Assembly (NCBI GenBank): GCA_024763115.1
Contig: JANTGB010000041.1
Location: forward strand, 1-11,891
Direction: 5' to 3'
DNA length: 11,891 bases
Source: Desulfobulbaceae bacterium
GTDB taxonomy: Bacteria; Desulfobacterota; Desulfobulbia; Desulfobulbales; SURF-16
The position numbers and the translations under genes are program-made. Of this stretch, positions 1-7,500 are shown one piece after another. Under the pieces are notes generated by a model, which saw only the letters and a list, made by a program, of their open reading frames with translations, searched no databases and was not told the origin of the DNA. Position 1 is the stretch's first letter, and every line of letters begins with the position of its first letter.

Positions 1-100
1 TGTTCGGATAGTGCCCCGGATTTGTTCGTTTCGGCGTGTTCACTATAGTATACTATGTGAATCACGCCGAAACGGGCGAAGGTGGGGTGCTAGCCGAGCA
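1..100. repeat. Long imperfect palindrome (about 100 bp hairpin)
   Basis: Bases 1-38 pair with 63-100. I count 28 Watson-Crick pairs of 38, and seven of the ten mismatches become G-U pairs if the + strand is transcribed, so 35 of 38 could pair in RNA. The innermost 12 bp are perfect (CGTTTCGGCGTG with CACGCCGAAACG). Inside them, TTCAC (39-43) pairs with GTGAA (57-61), and the tip 45-56 is the palindrome ATAGTATACTAT. No ORF crosses it. It may extend left of the window. It could be a MITE-like element, a structured RNA or the end of an upstream transcript; the sequence does not decide between these. Confidence 0.75.
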
Positions 101-114
101 TTTACATTAAGTCG

Positions 115-142
115 CTTGCTCGGTGAGTAGTTACCAGGCAAG
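115..142. repeat. Small stem-loop carrying the GAGTAGTTAC module
   Basis: CTTGC-TC-GGT (115-124) can pair with ACC-AG-GCAAG (133-142): five plus three pairs around a two-base mismatch. The loop and right side carry GTGAGTAGTTAC (123-134), a module that recurs in other spacers of this window. A TATAAT hexamer follows at 144-149 but has no good -35 box at the usual distance, so I do not call a promoter. A 19-codon reading frame from 148 has only a weak ribosome site and is not called. Nothing else is evident up to the start of the efflux gene. Confidence 0.45.
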
Positions 143-263
143 ATATAATGCAGGATAAAGAGCAGCTGAACTGTCTTGGAAGATTTTTATTGCATGCGAT
201 TTCTTGATTAAGAATAGTCCATTCATTAACATCAACAAATATAATTTACTTTATGACATATCT

Positions 264-1727
264 ATGCGAATCCCTCACAGTATTAAGCTGATTTTTGTTT
301 TAATTATATTGCCTTTTTTTTCCGGCTGCGCTGTAACCAAGGACTATCAGCGTCCGGAGATAGATACCCCGCCACAATGGCGTGTTGAATATCAAGCTGC
401 GTCGGACATGGCTAACACTGATTGGTGGAAACATTTTGAGGATCCCACACTTGACAAGCTAATTACAATAGCTCTTAACGAAAATAAAGATTTACGTATC
501 GCCATTGCCAGAATTACAGAGTTATCCGGACGTCTCCAGATAGCTGCGTCTGAGGCTTATCCCCATGCCGGCATTGGTGTTGGGGCGAATCGTAACCAAA
601 GAAGCCAAAATGATGATCTGGAAACTTCATATTCTTTTGACATTGACCGAACCAGTTCTAATTACCGGTTAAATTTTGGTTTGAGCTGGGAGTTAGACTT
701 CTGGGGACGTATTAAAAGATCTACTGAGGCAGCTCGGGCCGACCTTTTATCAGCGGAAGAAGGTCGGCAGATAGTAATCCTTTCCTTAGTATCTGCTGTT
801 GCCGGTAATTATATTGAGTTGTTAAATTTGGATAGACAGCTGCAGATTTCAAAGCAGACAATGGCATCACGGGCTGAATGGGTACGACTATTTGAGTTGA
901 AAATTAAAGGAGGACAGGTGTCCGAGCTTGAAGTCGCGCAAGTACGGTCAGCATATGAAGAAGTAGCGGCAACGATCCCTCTGTTGGAACGTAGAATTGC
1001 CTTACAGGAAAATTATATTTCTATTCTGCTGGGCAGCAATCCTCGAGCTATCGAACGAGGCAAAACGCTTGAAAAGTTAGTGTTACCGGATATTCCATCA
1101 GGTATTCCATCTGATCTTCTTACCAATCGACCTGACATTCGTCAATCTGAACAAAAGTTGATTGCCGCAAATGCGAGAATCGGCGTAGCCAGAACCAGAT
1201 ATTTTCCTACTATTTCCCTTACAGGACTTTTGGGGTATGCCAGTAAGGATCTGAATAATTTGCTGGAAGGCACGTCCAGTCTCTGGAGCTATGGGACGGA
1301 TCTGGCTTCTCCTGTTTTTACCGGTGGACAGCTAGAGGGCGGTGTTCGTCAGGCAGAGGCATTTTATGAGCAACTGCTTCATGAATATTTAAGTACTGTA
1401 CAGACTGCATTCAGGGAAGTGAACGATGCGCTGGTCTCTATCGCAAAATATCGTGAACTGCTTGATGTTCAAAAACGTCATGTTAAAGTACTTAATGATT
1501 ATATCCATTTTGCCGAAAGTCGATATGAAGCGGGATATTCACAATATATTACGGTACTGGACGCGCAACGAAGGCTTTACGCCGGGGAGATACAGTGTGC
1601 GCAGGCCCAAAGTGATATAATGGTAGCCTTGATAAATTTGTATAAAGCCATGGGGGGAGGATGGGTAACTCAACTGAGCCGGCAAAATAACATGAACGGA
1701 GCTGAGGAAAATTCAGTTTTAAATTAA
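264..1727 (+). CDS. TolC/NodT-family outer-membrane efflux lipoprotein
   Basis: This is the outer-membrane channel subunit of a tripartite efflux system: a trimeric barrel and tunnel that exports drugs or other small molecules together with an inner-membrane pump and a periplasmic adaptor. I start it at ATG 264, giving 487 residues with a short basic start, a hydrophobic stretch and an FSGC lipobox with Cys22 as the lipidation site. Ala at +2 fits outer-membrane sorting. The mature start (DYQRP, then a proline-rich stretch and W) is typical of NodT-type proteins. Two OEP repeats follow at roughly residues 45-235 and 255-455, with the FGLSWELDFWGR and NRPDIRQSE family segments. The frame is open back to a TTG at 204, but that would add 20 non-signal residues before the signal peptide. 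Neither start has a clear ribosome site. No adaptor or pump gene lies within the window, so the substrate is unknown. The family call is firm; the start is less so. Confidence 0.9.
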   Translation: MRIPHSIKLIFVLIILPFFSGCAVTKDYQRPEIDTPPQWRVEYQAASDMANTDWWKHFEDPTLDKLITIALNENKDLRIAIARITELSGRLQIAASEAYPHAGIGVGANRNQRSQNDDLETSYSFDIDRTSSNYRLNFGLSWELDFWGRIKRSTEAARADLLSAEEGRQIVILSLVSAVAGNYIELLNLDRQLQISKQTMASRAEWVRLFELKIKGGQVSELEVAQVRSAYEEVAATIPLLERRIALQENYISILLGSNPRAIERGKTLEKLVLPDIPSGIPSDLLTNRPDIRQSEQKLIAANARIGVARTRYFPTISLTGLLGYASKDLNNLLEGTSSLWSYGTDLASPVFTGGQLEGGVRQAEAFYEQLLHEYLSTVQTAFREVNDALVSIAKYRELLDVQKRHVKVLNDYIHFAESRYEAGYSQYITVLDAQRRLYAGEIQCAQAQSDIMVALINLYKAMGGGWVTQLSRQNNMNGAEENSVLN

Positions 1728-1728
1728 C

Positions 1729-1908
1729 GTAAGCGTTCACCGGCACCTCATCTTTGCCCATTTCGGAGTCTACGCTTATCTGCCTGCTTGAATAGCACCA
1801 GTATGCTGCGCCAGTCTGATCACGAAAATCTCCGGCACCCTGCAGGTAAGCGCAGACTCCGAGCAGTTACAAATATTTAAGTTTGCGCTTATCCCCACGA
1901 GTAGTTAT
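1729..1908. repeat. Composite intergenic repeat with 21-base inverted arms
   Basis: This fills the spacer between the efflux and esterase genes. It opens with GTAAGCGTTCACCGG (1729-1743) directly after the stop codon. CGGAGTCTACGCTTATCTGC lies at 1764-1783, and its inverted partner GCAGGTAAGCGCAGACTCCG at 1842-1861; the arms match at 19 of 21 positions (1763-1783 against 1842-1862) and enclose about 58 bases. The enclosed part holds ATCACGAAAATCT (1819-1831), which recurs at 4415-4427. GAGCAGTTAC (1861-1870) and GAGTAGTTAT (1899-1908) follow. It looks like a dispersed palindromic element and might also form a terminator-like stem behind the efflux gene, although no T-run follows the arm. Confidence 0.7.
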
Positions 1909-1911
1909 ATT
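1883..1911 (+). promoter_or_regulatory. Possible sigma70 promoter for the esterase gene
   Basis: TTGCGC (1883-1888), a 17-base spacer and TATATT (1906-1911) fit a sigma70 promoter with a good -10 and a half-matching -35. Transcription would start near 1918 and leave a leader of about 40 bases before the esterase start. The spacer and -10 overlap the GAGTAGTTAT repeat module, so the repeat itself would supply the promoter. The match is modest. Confidence 0.35.
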
Positions 1912-1957
1912 TTTTCAGGAATAAGGCACTGAATCCGTGAAAAAAAGGAGCTGATAG

Positions 1958-2890
1958 ATGTTTAATAACTCACGATTTTTTTTAAAAATAACAACATTAG
2001 CTTTGATGTTTTTTGTTCCCATTTCATGTAATGGACGTGGATTGTTGAGAAGACATGCCGCTGTAACTTCCAACGCGGAAAAAAGCATAATGGTTGATGG
2101 TCTTGAGCGTACTTTTTTAGTTCATAAAGGTAAGTCATGTAATTCTCAAAAAGCTCCATTAATTATGGCATTGCATGGGGGAATGGGGAATGCGAATTTC
2201 ATGATGACAAAAGTGACCTCCCTTAATAATTTCGCCGACAAACACGGCTTTATCGTCGTATATCCCAATGGAACAGGAGGCAGGTTCAGGAGGTTGGCAA
2301 ATAAACGTACCTGGAATGCCGGTGAATGCTGCGGTATGGCTGTGAAAAAAAATGTTGATGACGTTAAGTTTTTATCATTACTGATTGATAAAATGATAAA
2401 AGAGTATGGAGCCGATAAAGAAAGAGTGTACATAACCGGGATGTCTAATGGTGCCATGATGGCATACCGAATGATGTGTGAAGCATCTGAAAAAATTACG
2501 GCCATTATCCCGGTATCCGGGACTTTGGCCCTTGATCAATGTCCTGATGGGAGGAATGTTAAAGTCTTCCATATTCATGGAGACTCGGATACTAATGTCC
2601 CGTTTATCGGTGGTAGTGGTTTACGCAGTGTGTCTGGGCATTCGCATAAATCAGTTCCTGAGACTATCAGGGAAATTTCAAAAAATCGGCAGTGCTATGA
2701 AGATTCAATATTACAAATCGGCAGAAATACAATGAGAGTCAAGCACTGTGAGAACGGAGGAGATATTTCTTTATTGATCATTAAGAATGGTGGGCATTGC
2801 TGGCCCGGAAGTCAACGGTGTAGTTCCGAAGTCAGCGCTGAGAAAGTCTTGTGGAAGTTCATTAATAATGCATATGACAAGGACAACTAA
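1958..2890 (+). CDS. Secreted LpqC/PHB-depolymerase-like esterase
   Basis: This 310-residue alpha/beta-hydrolase belongs to the LpqC / esterase PHB depolymerase group (COG3509, related to carbohydrate esterase family 1). It hydrolyses ester bonds; the real substrate (polyhydroxyalkanoate, feruloyl or acetyl esters) cannot be read from the sequence. Visible are the oxyanion loop HGG (73-75), the nucleophile elbow GMSNG with Ser163, HGDSDTNVPF with Asp211 as the likely acid, and NGGHCWPG with His280. The family's WNAGECCG segment is at 119-126. A signal peptide covers about residues 1-23. Cys24 sits in PISC, a poor lipobox because Pro is at -3, so it may be a lipoprotein or simply secreted. Nine further cysteines suggest disulfides and an extracytoplasmic location. 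The ATG at 1958 has AAGGAG (1945-1950) seven bases upstream, which fixes the start. It is probably monocistronic: a 230-base repeat-filled gap precedes it and the next gene is convergent. Confidence 0.85.
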   Translation: MFNNSRFFLKITTLALMFFVPISCNGRGLLRRHAAVTSNAEKSIMVDGLERTFLVHKGKSCNSQKAPLIMALHGGMGNANFMMTKVTSLNNFADKHGFIVVYPNGTGGRFRRLANKRTWNAGECCGMAVKKNVDDVKFLSLLIDKMIKEYGADKERVYITGMSNGAMMAYRMMCEASEKITAIIPVSGTLALDQCPDGRNVKVFHIHGDSDTNVPFIGGSGLRSVSGHSHKSVPETIREISKNRQCYEDSILQIGRNTMRVKHCENGGDISLLIIKNGGHCWPGSQRCSSEVSAEKVLWKFINNAYDKDN

Positions 2891-2929
2891 GGGGCTCATT
2901 CAAAAATAATCGTTACTATTCAGCTGCCT

Positions 2930-3047
2930 GTAACCGTTCACCAGGGAATAAATCCTTGCAATATTTATGTCTCTAAGCGTTTACCAGTGTCTTAGATTCG
3001 GAGTCTGCGCTTACCTGTTCATTCGGAGTCTCGTTCCTCGCTTACCT
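2930..3047. repeat. Cluster of short dispersed repeat modules
   Basis: The spacer between the convergent esterase and LOG genes holds four module copies: GTAACCGTTCACCAGG (2930-2945), CTAAGCGTTTACCAGTG (2973-2989), CGGAGTCTGCGCTTACCTG (2999-3017) and a variant with a small insertion, CGGAGTCTCGTTCCTCGC then TTACCTG (3024-3047). The first two match the module at 1729 and the last two match the arms at 1763 and 1842. All are in direct orientation. An open frame across the area is only the translation of the repeats. I see no clear T-tailed terminator for either gene, and nothing further in 3048-3169. Confidence 0.65.
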
Positions 3048-3169
3048 GTGCCGGCCTTATCGCCCACAGCTGAAACGTTTCCTTTAACCATTAAGTGCCC
3101 CAATGCTGCAAATAAGTCGCATATCTGTTCCGGGGTAAATAATATCAGCCTCAGTTACCAATAAATTTG

Positions 3170-4147
3170 TTACTTTTTTGTGTTTCGCCCGGTAAAGAGA
3201 GATAGTTCGCTTTGCTCATACCACTGTAAAATAGATTGCCAGATTTCCTCGGCATTTTCCGCATACCAGAATAATTCCCGGTCTTCAAGATCTATAACTC
3301 CTTCGTCAGCCAGAAAATCTACATTAATGGCCTGTCGCCAGTACTCCTCACCCACTAGAATCACCGGCAGAGGTTTAATTTTTCTGGTCTGGACAAGGGT
3401 TAAAGCTTCAAACAGTTCATCAATGGTGCCGAAGCCGCCGGGAAAGGCGACCAATGCCTTGGCCCGGAGAAGAAAATGCAGTTTTCTAATGGCAAAATAA
3501 TGAAAACGAAAACAAAGATCAGGTGAGATATAGGGATTGGGAAACTGCTCATGGGGCAGAGTAATATTCAGGCCGGCAGAGATGGCATTAATATCAAAGG
3601 CGCCTCGATTGGCCGCCTCCATGATCCCGGGGCCTCCACCGGTTATCAGGGTAAGTCGGTTGTCATCCGGCCCCTTGCCGCCGGCCCCGACAAGTCGTCC
3701 CAACTCCCTGGCAGTCTCATAGTAATGGCTCTTTTTTAATAATCCGGCGGAAACAGCCACTTGTTTTTTTAGAGTTTTATTGTGGGGGTGAGCGGCCAGC
3801 GCCTTTTTAAGACCCTGATGTTTTCTTGCTATGGCCTGGGGTTCTTTGATTCTGGTAGAGCCGAAGACGACAATAGTATGTTTTATTCCCTGCCGCTCAA
3901 GTTGCAACTCCGGTTTCAGGTAATCAATTTGCAGCCGCACGCCTCTGGTATTATAGGAGTCGAGAAAGTCAACATCTTCATCCGCCTGCAGATAGGTTTG
4001 ACTTTCCATGATAGTCTGAACTCGGGCCCAGGCCTCGGGATCATCTTCGGCCTCTTTGGGACGGTGCCACGGCAGCGGTTCTTTTCTGGCATGGGTTCGG
4101 GCCGGGGCGGGAAAGGGAATTTTATTTGTTTTCATGTAGCTACTCAC
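3170..4147 (-). CDS. LOG-family (TIGR00730) nucleotide phosphoribohydrolase
   Basis: This is a Rossmann-fold LOG-family protein (COG1611). Characterised members split nucleoside 5'-monophosphates, such as cytokinin ribotides or AMP, into base plus ribose 5-phosphate, and act in the cytoplasm; in bacteria the cellular role is usually unknown. The two signature loops are intact: GGGPGIMEAANRGA (170-183) and PGGFGTIDE (236-244). The conserved Arg-Lys before the second loop is at 221-222 (FAIRKLHF). With 325 residues it is of the long type, with roughly 90 residues before the first beta strand (IVVFGSTR, 92-99). The start is GTG at 4147, eight bases after AAGGAG (4156-4161, read on the - strand). 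An in-frame ATG at 4135 lies too far from that site. The first codons, GTG AGT AGC TAC, match the GTGAGTAGTTAC repeat module at 11 of 12 bases, so the start may derive from a repeat. It lies 403 bases downstream of mfd on the same strand and is likely transcribed separately. Confidence 0.9.
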   Translation of the reverse strand: MSSYMKTNKIPFPAPARTHARKEPLPWHRPKEAEDDPEAWARVQTIMESQTYLQADEDVDFLDSYNTRGVRLQIDYLKPELQLERQGIKHTIVVFGSTRIKEPQAIARKHQGLKKALAAHPHNKTLKKQVAVSAGLLKKSHYYETARELGRLVGAGGKGPDDNRLTLITGGGPGIMEAANRGAFDINAISAGLNITLPHEQFPNPYISPDLCFRFHYFAIRKLHFLLRAKALVAFPGGFGTIDELFEALTLVQTRKIKPLPVILVGEEYWRQAINVDFLADEGVIDLEDRELFWYAENAEEIWQSILQWYEQSELSLFTGRNTKK

Positions 4148-4324
4148 GTAGTAGGCTCCTTATAATATGGTTAAGCAACGAAGACTGATTATCAACCTCC
4201 TGTTAACTCATTAACATATTTAACGGTAAAATTTTCTAGAACGGCACTCTTTTCAGTCCTCGCCTGACGGGGATAGGCATCTTGGAGTAACAAGCTGTAA
4301 ACAGGTAAAAAATTACGTCTCAAG

Positions 4325-4522
4325 TTCGAAGTCGAAGTTTATGCCCTGTTTTTAAGGGTGCTTACCTGCGCGATCAGCCCGGCTTACGTATGATTAATAC
4401 GCTGCGTCGACCTAATCACGAAAATCTAACGGAGTCTCCCTTTGGTCGCTTACCTGCACTCTGTAACCACTTACAATTACAGGGGTTAGCGAAGTTAGGA
4501 CGATTACCCCATGAGTAGTTAC
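4325..4522. repeat. Composite intergenic repeat between mfd and the LOG gene
   Basis: This covers half of the 403-base gap at 4148-4550. A diverged copy of the CGGAGTCT-type module lies at 4325-4345 (TTCGAAGTCGAAGTTTATGC) and GTGCTTACCTGC follows at 4359-4370. The stretch 4396-4431 aligns with 1800-1835, including ATCACGAAAATCT (4415-4427). Next comes CGGAGTCTCCCTTTGGTCGC and TTACCTGC (4430-4457). A stem follows, GGGGTTAGCG (4482-4491) with CGATTACCCC (4501-4510), eight of ten pairing, and then GAGTAGTTACG (4513-4523). The module order resembles the composite repeat at 1729-1908. The remaining part, 4162-4324, is AT-rich; I see no clear promoter or gene in it. Confidence 0.65.
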
Positions 4523-4550
4523 GCTTCGCCTTATATTCTCGGACAGGCTT

Positions 4551-7500
4551 CTAATCCGAACCCTTCAGTAACCGCAGGATTTTTCCGGCAGCCGCAAATA
4601 TTTCGGCCTCAGCAGACATGGGCTGTTTTACAATTAAGCGGTTATCCGGGGTAAGACGCATTTTCCCCTTTGATTTTTCCAGCATGGTCATGAGTCGGGT
4701 CGGATCCAGCGGGGTTTGCTCGTTAAAGGTGAAAACCAGGGTGTCCGGCCCTTTGTCAAGTTTGCTGATTTTTAAGCGGCACAGGTCGATTTTAACCAGA
4801 ATTATCCGCAGCAGGTTGACGGTTTCCGGGGGCAGCTGACCATAACGATCCCGCAACTCATCTTCCATGTCGTCAAGTTCGGCGGCAGTTTCAAGCGAGG
4901 TAATTTTACGGTAGGCAATGTAACGCTGATCCGTATTACTGATATAGCTGTCCGGAATATAGGCTGAGACCCCGAGATTTATTTCCGGTTCAATTTCTTC
5001 AATCTCATCTTCTTCGCCCTGCCGGGCCCGCCGTTTTAAATCCTCTACAGTCCGCTGAAGCAGATCAAGATAAAGATCATAGCCCACTGCGGCAATATTG
5101 CCGCTTTGCGATTCGCCGAGAATATTGCCGCCGCCGCGAATCTGCAGATCGCTCATGGCCAGTTTAAAGCCGCCGCCCAGTTCATTATAATCCATTAAGG
5201 CCCGCAGCCGCTGCCGGGCATCTTTGCCCAGCCCGTCAAGGGCCGGAACCAGCAGGAAGGCATAGGCCTGTTCACTGCTGCGTCCCACCCGGCCCCGCAA
5301 CTGGTAGATTGCCGCCAGGCCGAAGCGATCGGCCCTGGTAACTATAATGGTGTTGGCGTTGGGAATATCAAGCCCGGATTCTATGATTGTCGTGCAGACC
5401 AGGACATCCACTTCGCGATTGACAAAACGGATCATTATCTCTTCAAGGTTCTTGGCCGCCATCCGGCCGTGTCCCACGGCAATTTTTGCCTCCGGCACCA
5501 GCTTCTGGACCTTGCGGGCCATTTCATGGATGGATCGCACCCGGTTATGAACAATAAACACCTGGCCCCTGCGCCGCAGCTCCCGGCTCACCGCCTCCTT
5601 GATTACCAGATCATCATGGCGGGCGACAAAGGTTTTAACCGTACGCCGATGCCTGGGCGGCGAGCTGATGACCGAAAGATCACGAACTCCCAGCAGGGAA
5701 AGCTGCAGGGTGCGGGGGATCGGGGTGGCGGTCAGAGTCAGAACATCGACGTTATGGCGCAGTTTTTTTAATTTTTCTTTATGGGTTACACCGAAACGAT
5801 GCTCTTCGTCAATGATCAGGAGGCCCAGTTTTTTAAATTTGACATCTTTGGACAGCAGGCGATGGGTGCCGATAACCAGGTCAATGGTGCCATTCGCCAT
5901 ACCGGCAATGATTTTTTTCTGTCGAGCTTTGGTGCGGAAACGGCTCAGGCTTTCAATCTGCAGGGGAAAGCCACCCAGTCGTTCCCGAAAAGATTCGGCA
6001 TGCTGTTCAGCCAGGACAGTGGTGGGAACCAGGATGGCCACCTGATAGTTGTCGCAGATCACCTTAAAAGCGGCGCGGATTGCCACCTCGGTCTTGCCAT
6101 AGCCGACATCGCCGCAGACCAGACGATCCATGGTTCGTTCCGAGGTAAGATCAGCGAGCACATCATTGATGGCCTTTTGCTGGCCCGAAGTTTCGTCAAA
6201 GGGGAATGATTCTTCCAGCTCCTGATAAAGTTCATCCGGGGGGGAGAAGCGGATGCCGGTCGCCAGCCGGCGGCGGGCGTAAAGATCAAGCAGCTCGCGG
6301 GCTACTTTCCAGACCGCTTCCTTGACCTTTTTTTTGGCTTTGGGCCATGATTTGCCGCCCAGCCGGTCAATTTTAGGCTGCCGGTCGGAAATACCCTTGT
6401 ATTTGCTGATCGCGCCCAGGCGGTCAACCGGCACATAGAGATTGTCTTCACCCTTGTAGCTGATCTGAAGAAAATCATTGATCAGACCGTTTAAGGTCAT
6501 AGTAGTCATACCCTGGTAAATTCCCAGGCCGTGCTCACTATGGACGACAACATCTCCCTGGTGCAGTTCCTCGAAACGCAGGGACGAACTTTTTTTATCC
6601 GTGTCTTTTCTTTTTTTTGTTCCCAGACGTTTTTTCCCGAACAGTTCCGTTTCGGAAAGCAGATGAAAATTTTCTTCGGGCAGGTCAAAACCAGCACTTA
6701 ACGGTTGGGGATAGAGAAGAAGTTTATCCGGAGACGGGGGGGCTTCAAGTAGTTTTTTTTCGGTTATTTCCGGGGCAAGTTGATAGCCGTGCAACAGTTC
6801 CGCCAACTGGCGGGCATGGCGAAGGGAACGGCAGCTGAAGCCGACTGTCTCATGCTTTTCCAGCCAGGAAGTAATCTGGTGGGCCAGGGGCGCAAGCATT
6901 GACCGGCGGCGATGTTTAAGGCTTAACTCCTGTTTGAGCAGGACGTGATTACCGCTACGCAGGATGAAATTGTCGGAATCGTCCATTTCCGGGCCGCTGA
7001 AATCACTAAGCCTCAGCCGGCGGCAATCATCAAGTTTATTTTGCAGTTCATCAACCGGCAGAAAAAGAGTTTCCGGGGGCAGGGCAGGGGTGTTAAATTT
7101 CTTCGCTTCCCGGTAGTTTGCTGTAATCCTTTCCCAGGTAAGCCGGGCGGTCTGTTCGATTTGTTCGGGATTAATGGAAAAAACAATCGTGTTTTCTGTC
7201 AGGACGTCAAGAGGCGAGTTAAGTTCAGGGTGAAAGAGGGGCAGAAAGAATTCAATGCCGGGGAAACGGTGCTGGGTGGCTATTTTTTCGCGGATGCGCC
7301 TGCTTTCTTCCCGTTGCCAGTCATATTTTTTCGCCAGTTTATTAAAGGAATCCTGCGCCTGTTTTTTATTTTTGTCGCTAAAGAGAATTTCACTTACCGG
7401 CAGGAGGATAATTTCTTGCAGCTCTGCTTTGGAGCGCTGGGTAAGGGGATCAAAATAGCGGATTGATTCCACCGTATCGCCGAAAAAATCCAGGCGAACC

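Noticed and set aside
148..207. 19-codon frame before the efflux gene, a possible leader peptide
   Set aside because: Weak ribosome site, no attenuator-type hairpin after it and no codon pattern suggesting control.
2967..3164. 65-codon + strand frame between the esterase and LOG genes
   Set aside because: It reads across several repeat-module copies and has no ribosome site.
4162..4260. Possible promoter for the LOG gene
   Set aside because: Several AT-rich hexamers exist, but none pairs a -35 and -10 at 16-18 bases with acceptable matches.
4482..4522. Stem with GTTAGGAC considered as an integron attC site
   Set aside because: It lacks the paired R'/R'' core sites and the usual attC layout; no integrase gene or cassette array is present.
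5347..7466. Several + strand frames of 60-170 codons opposite mfd
   Set aside because: They are antisense shadows of a fully conserved mfd frame with all motor motifs intact.
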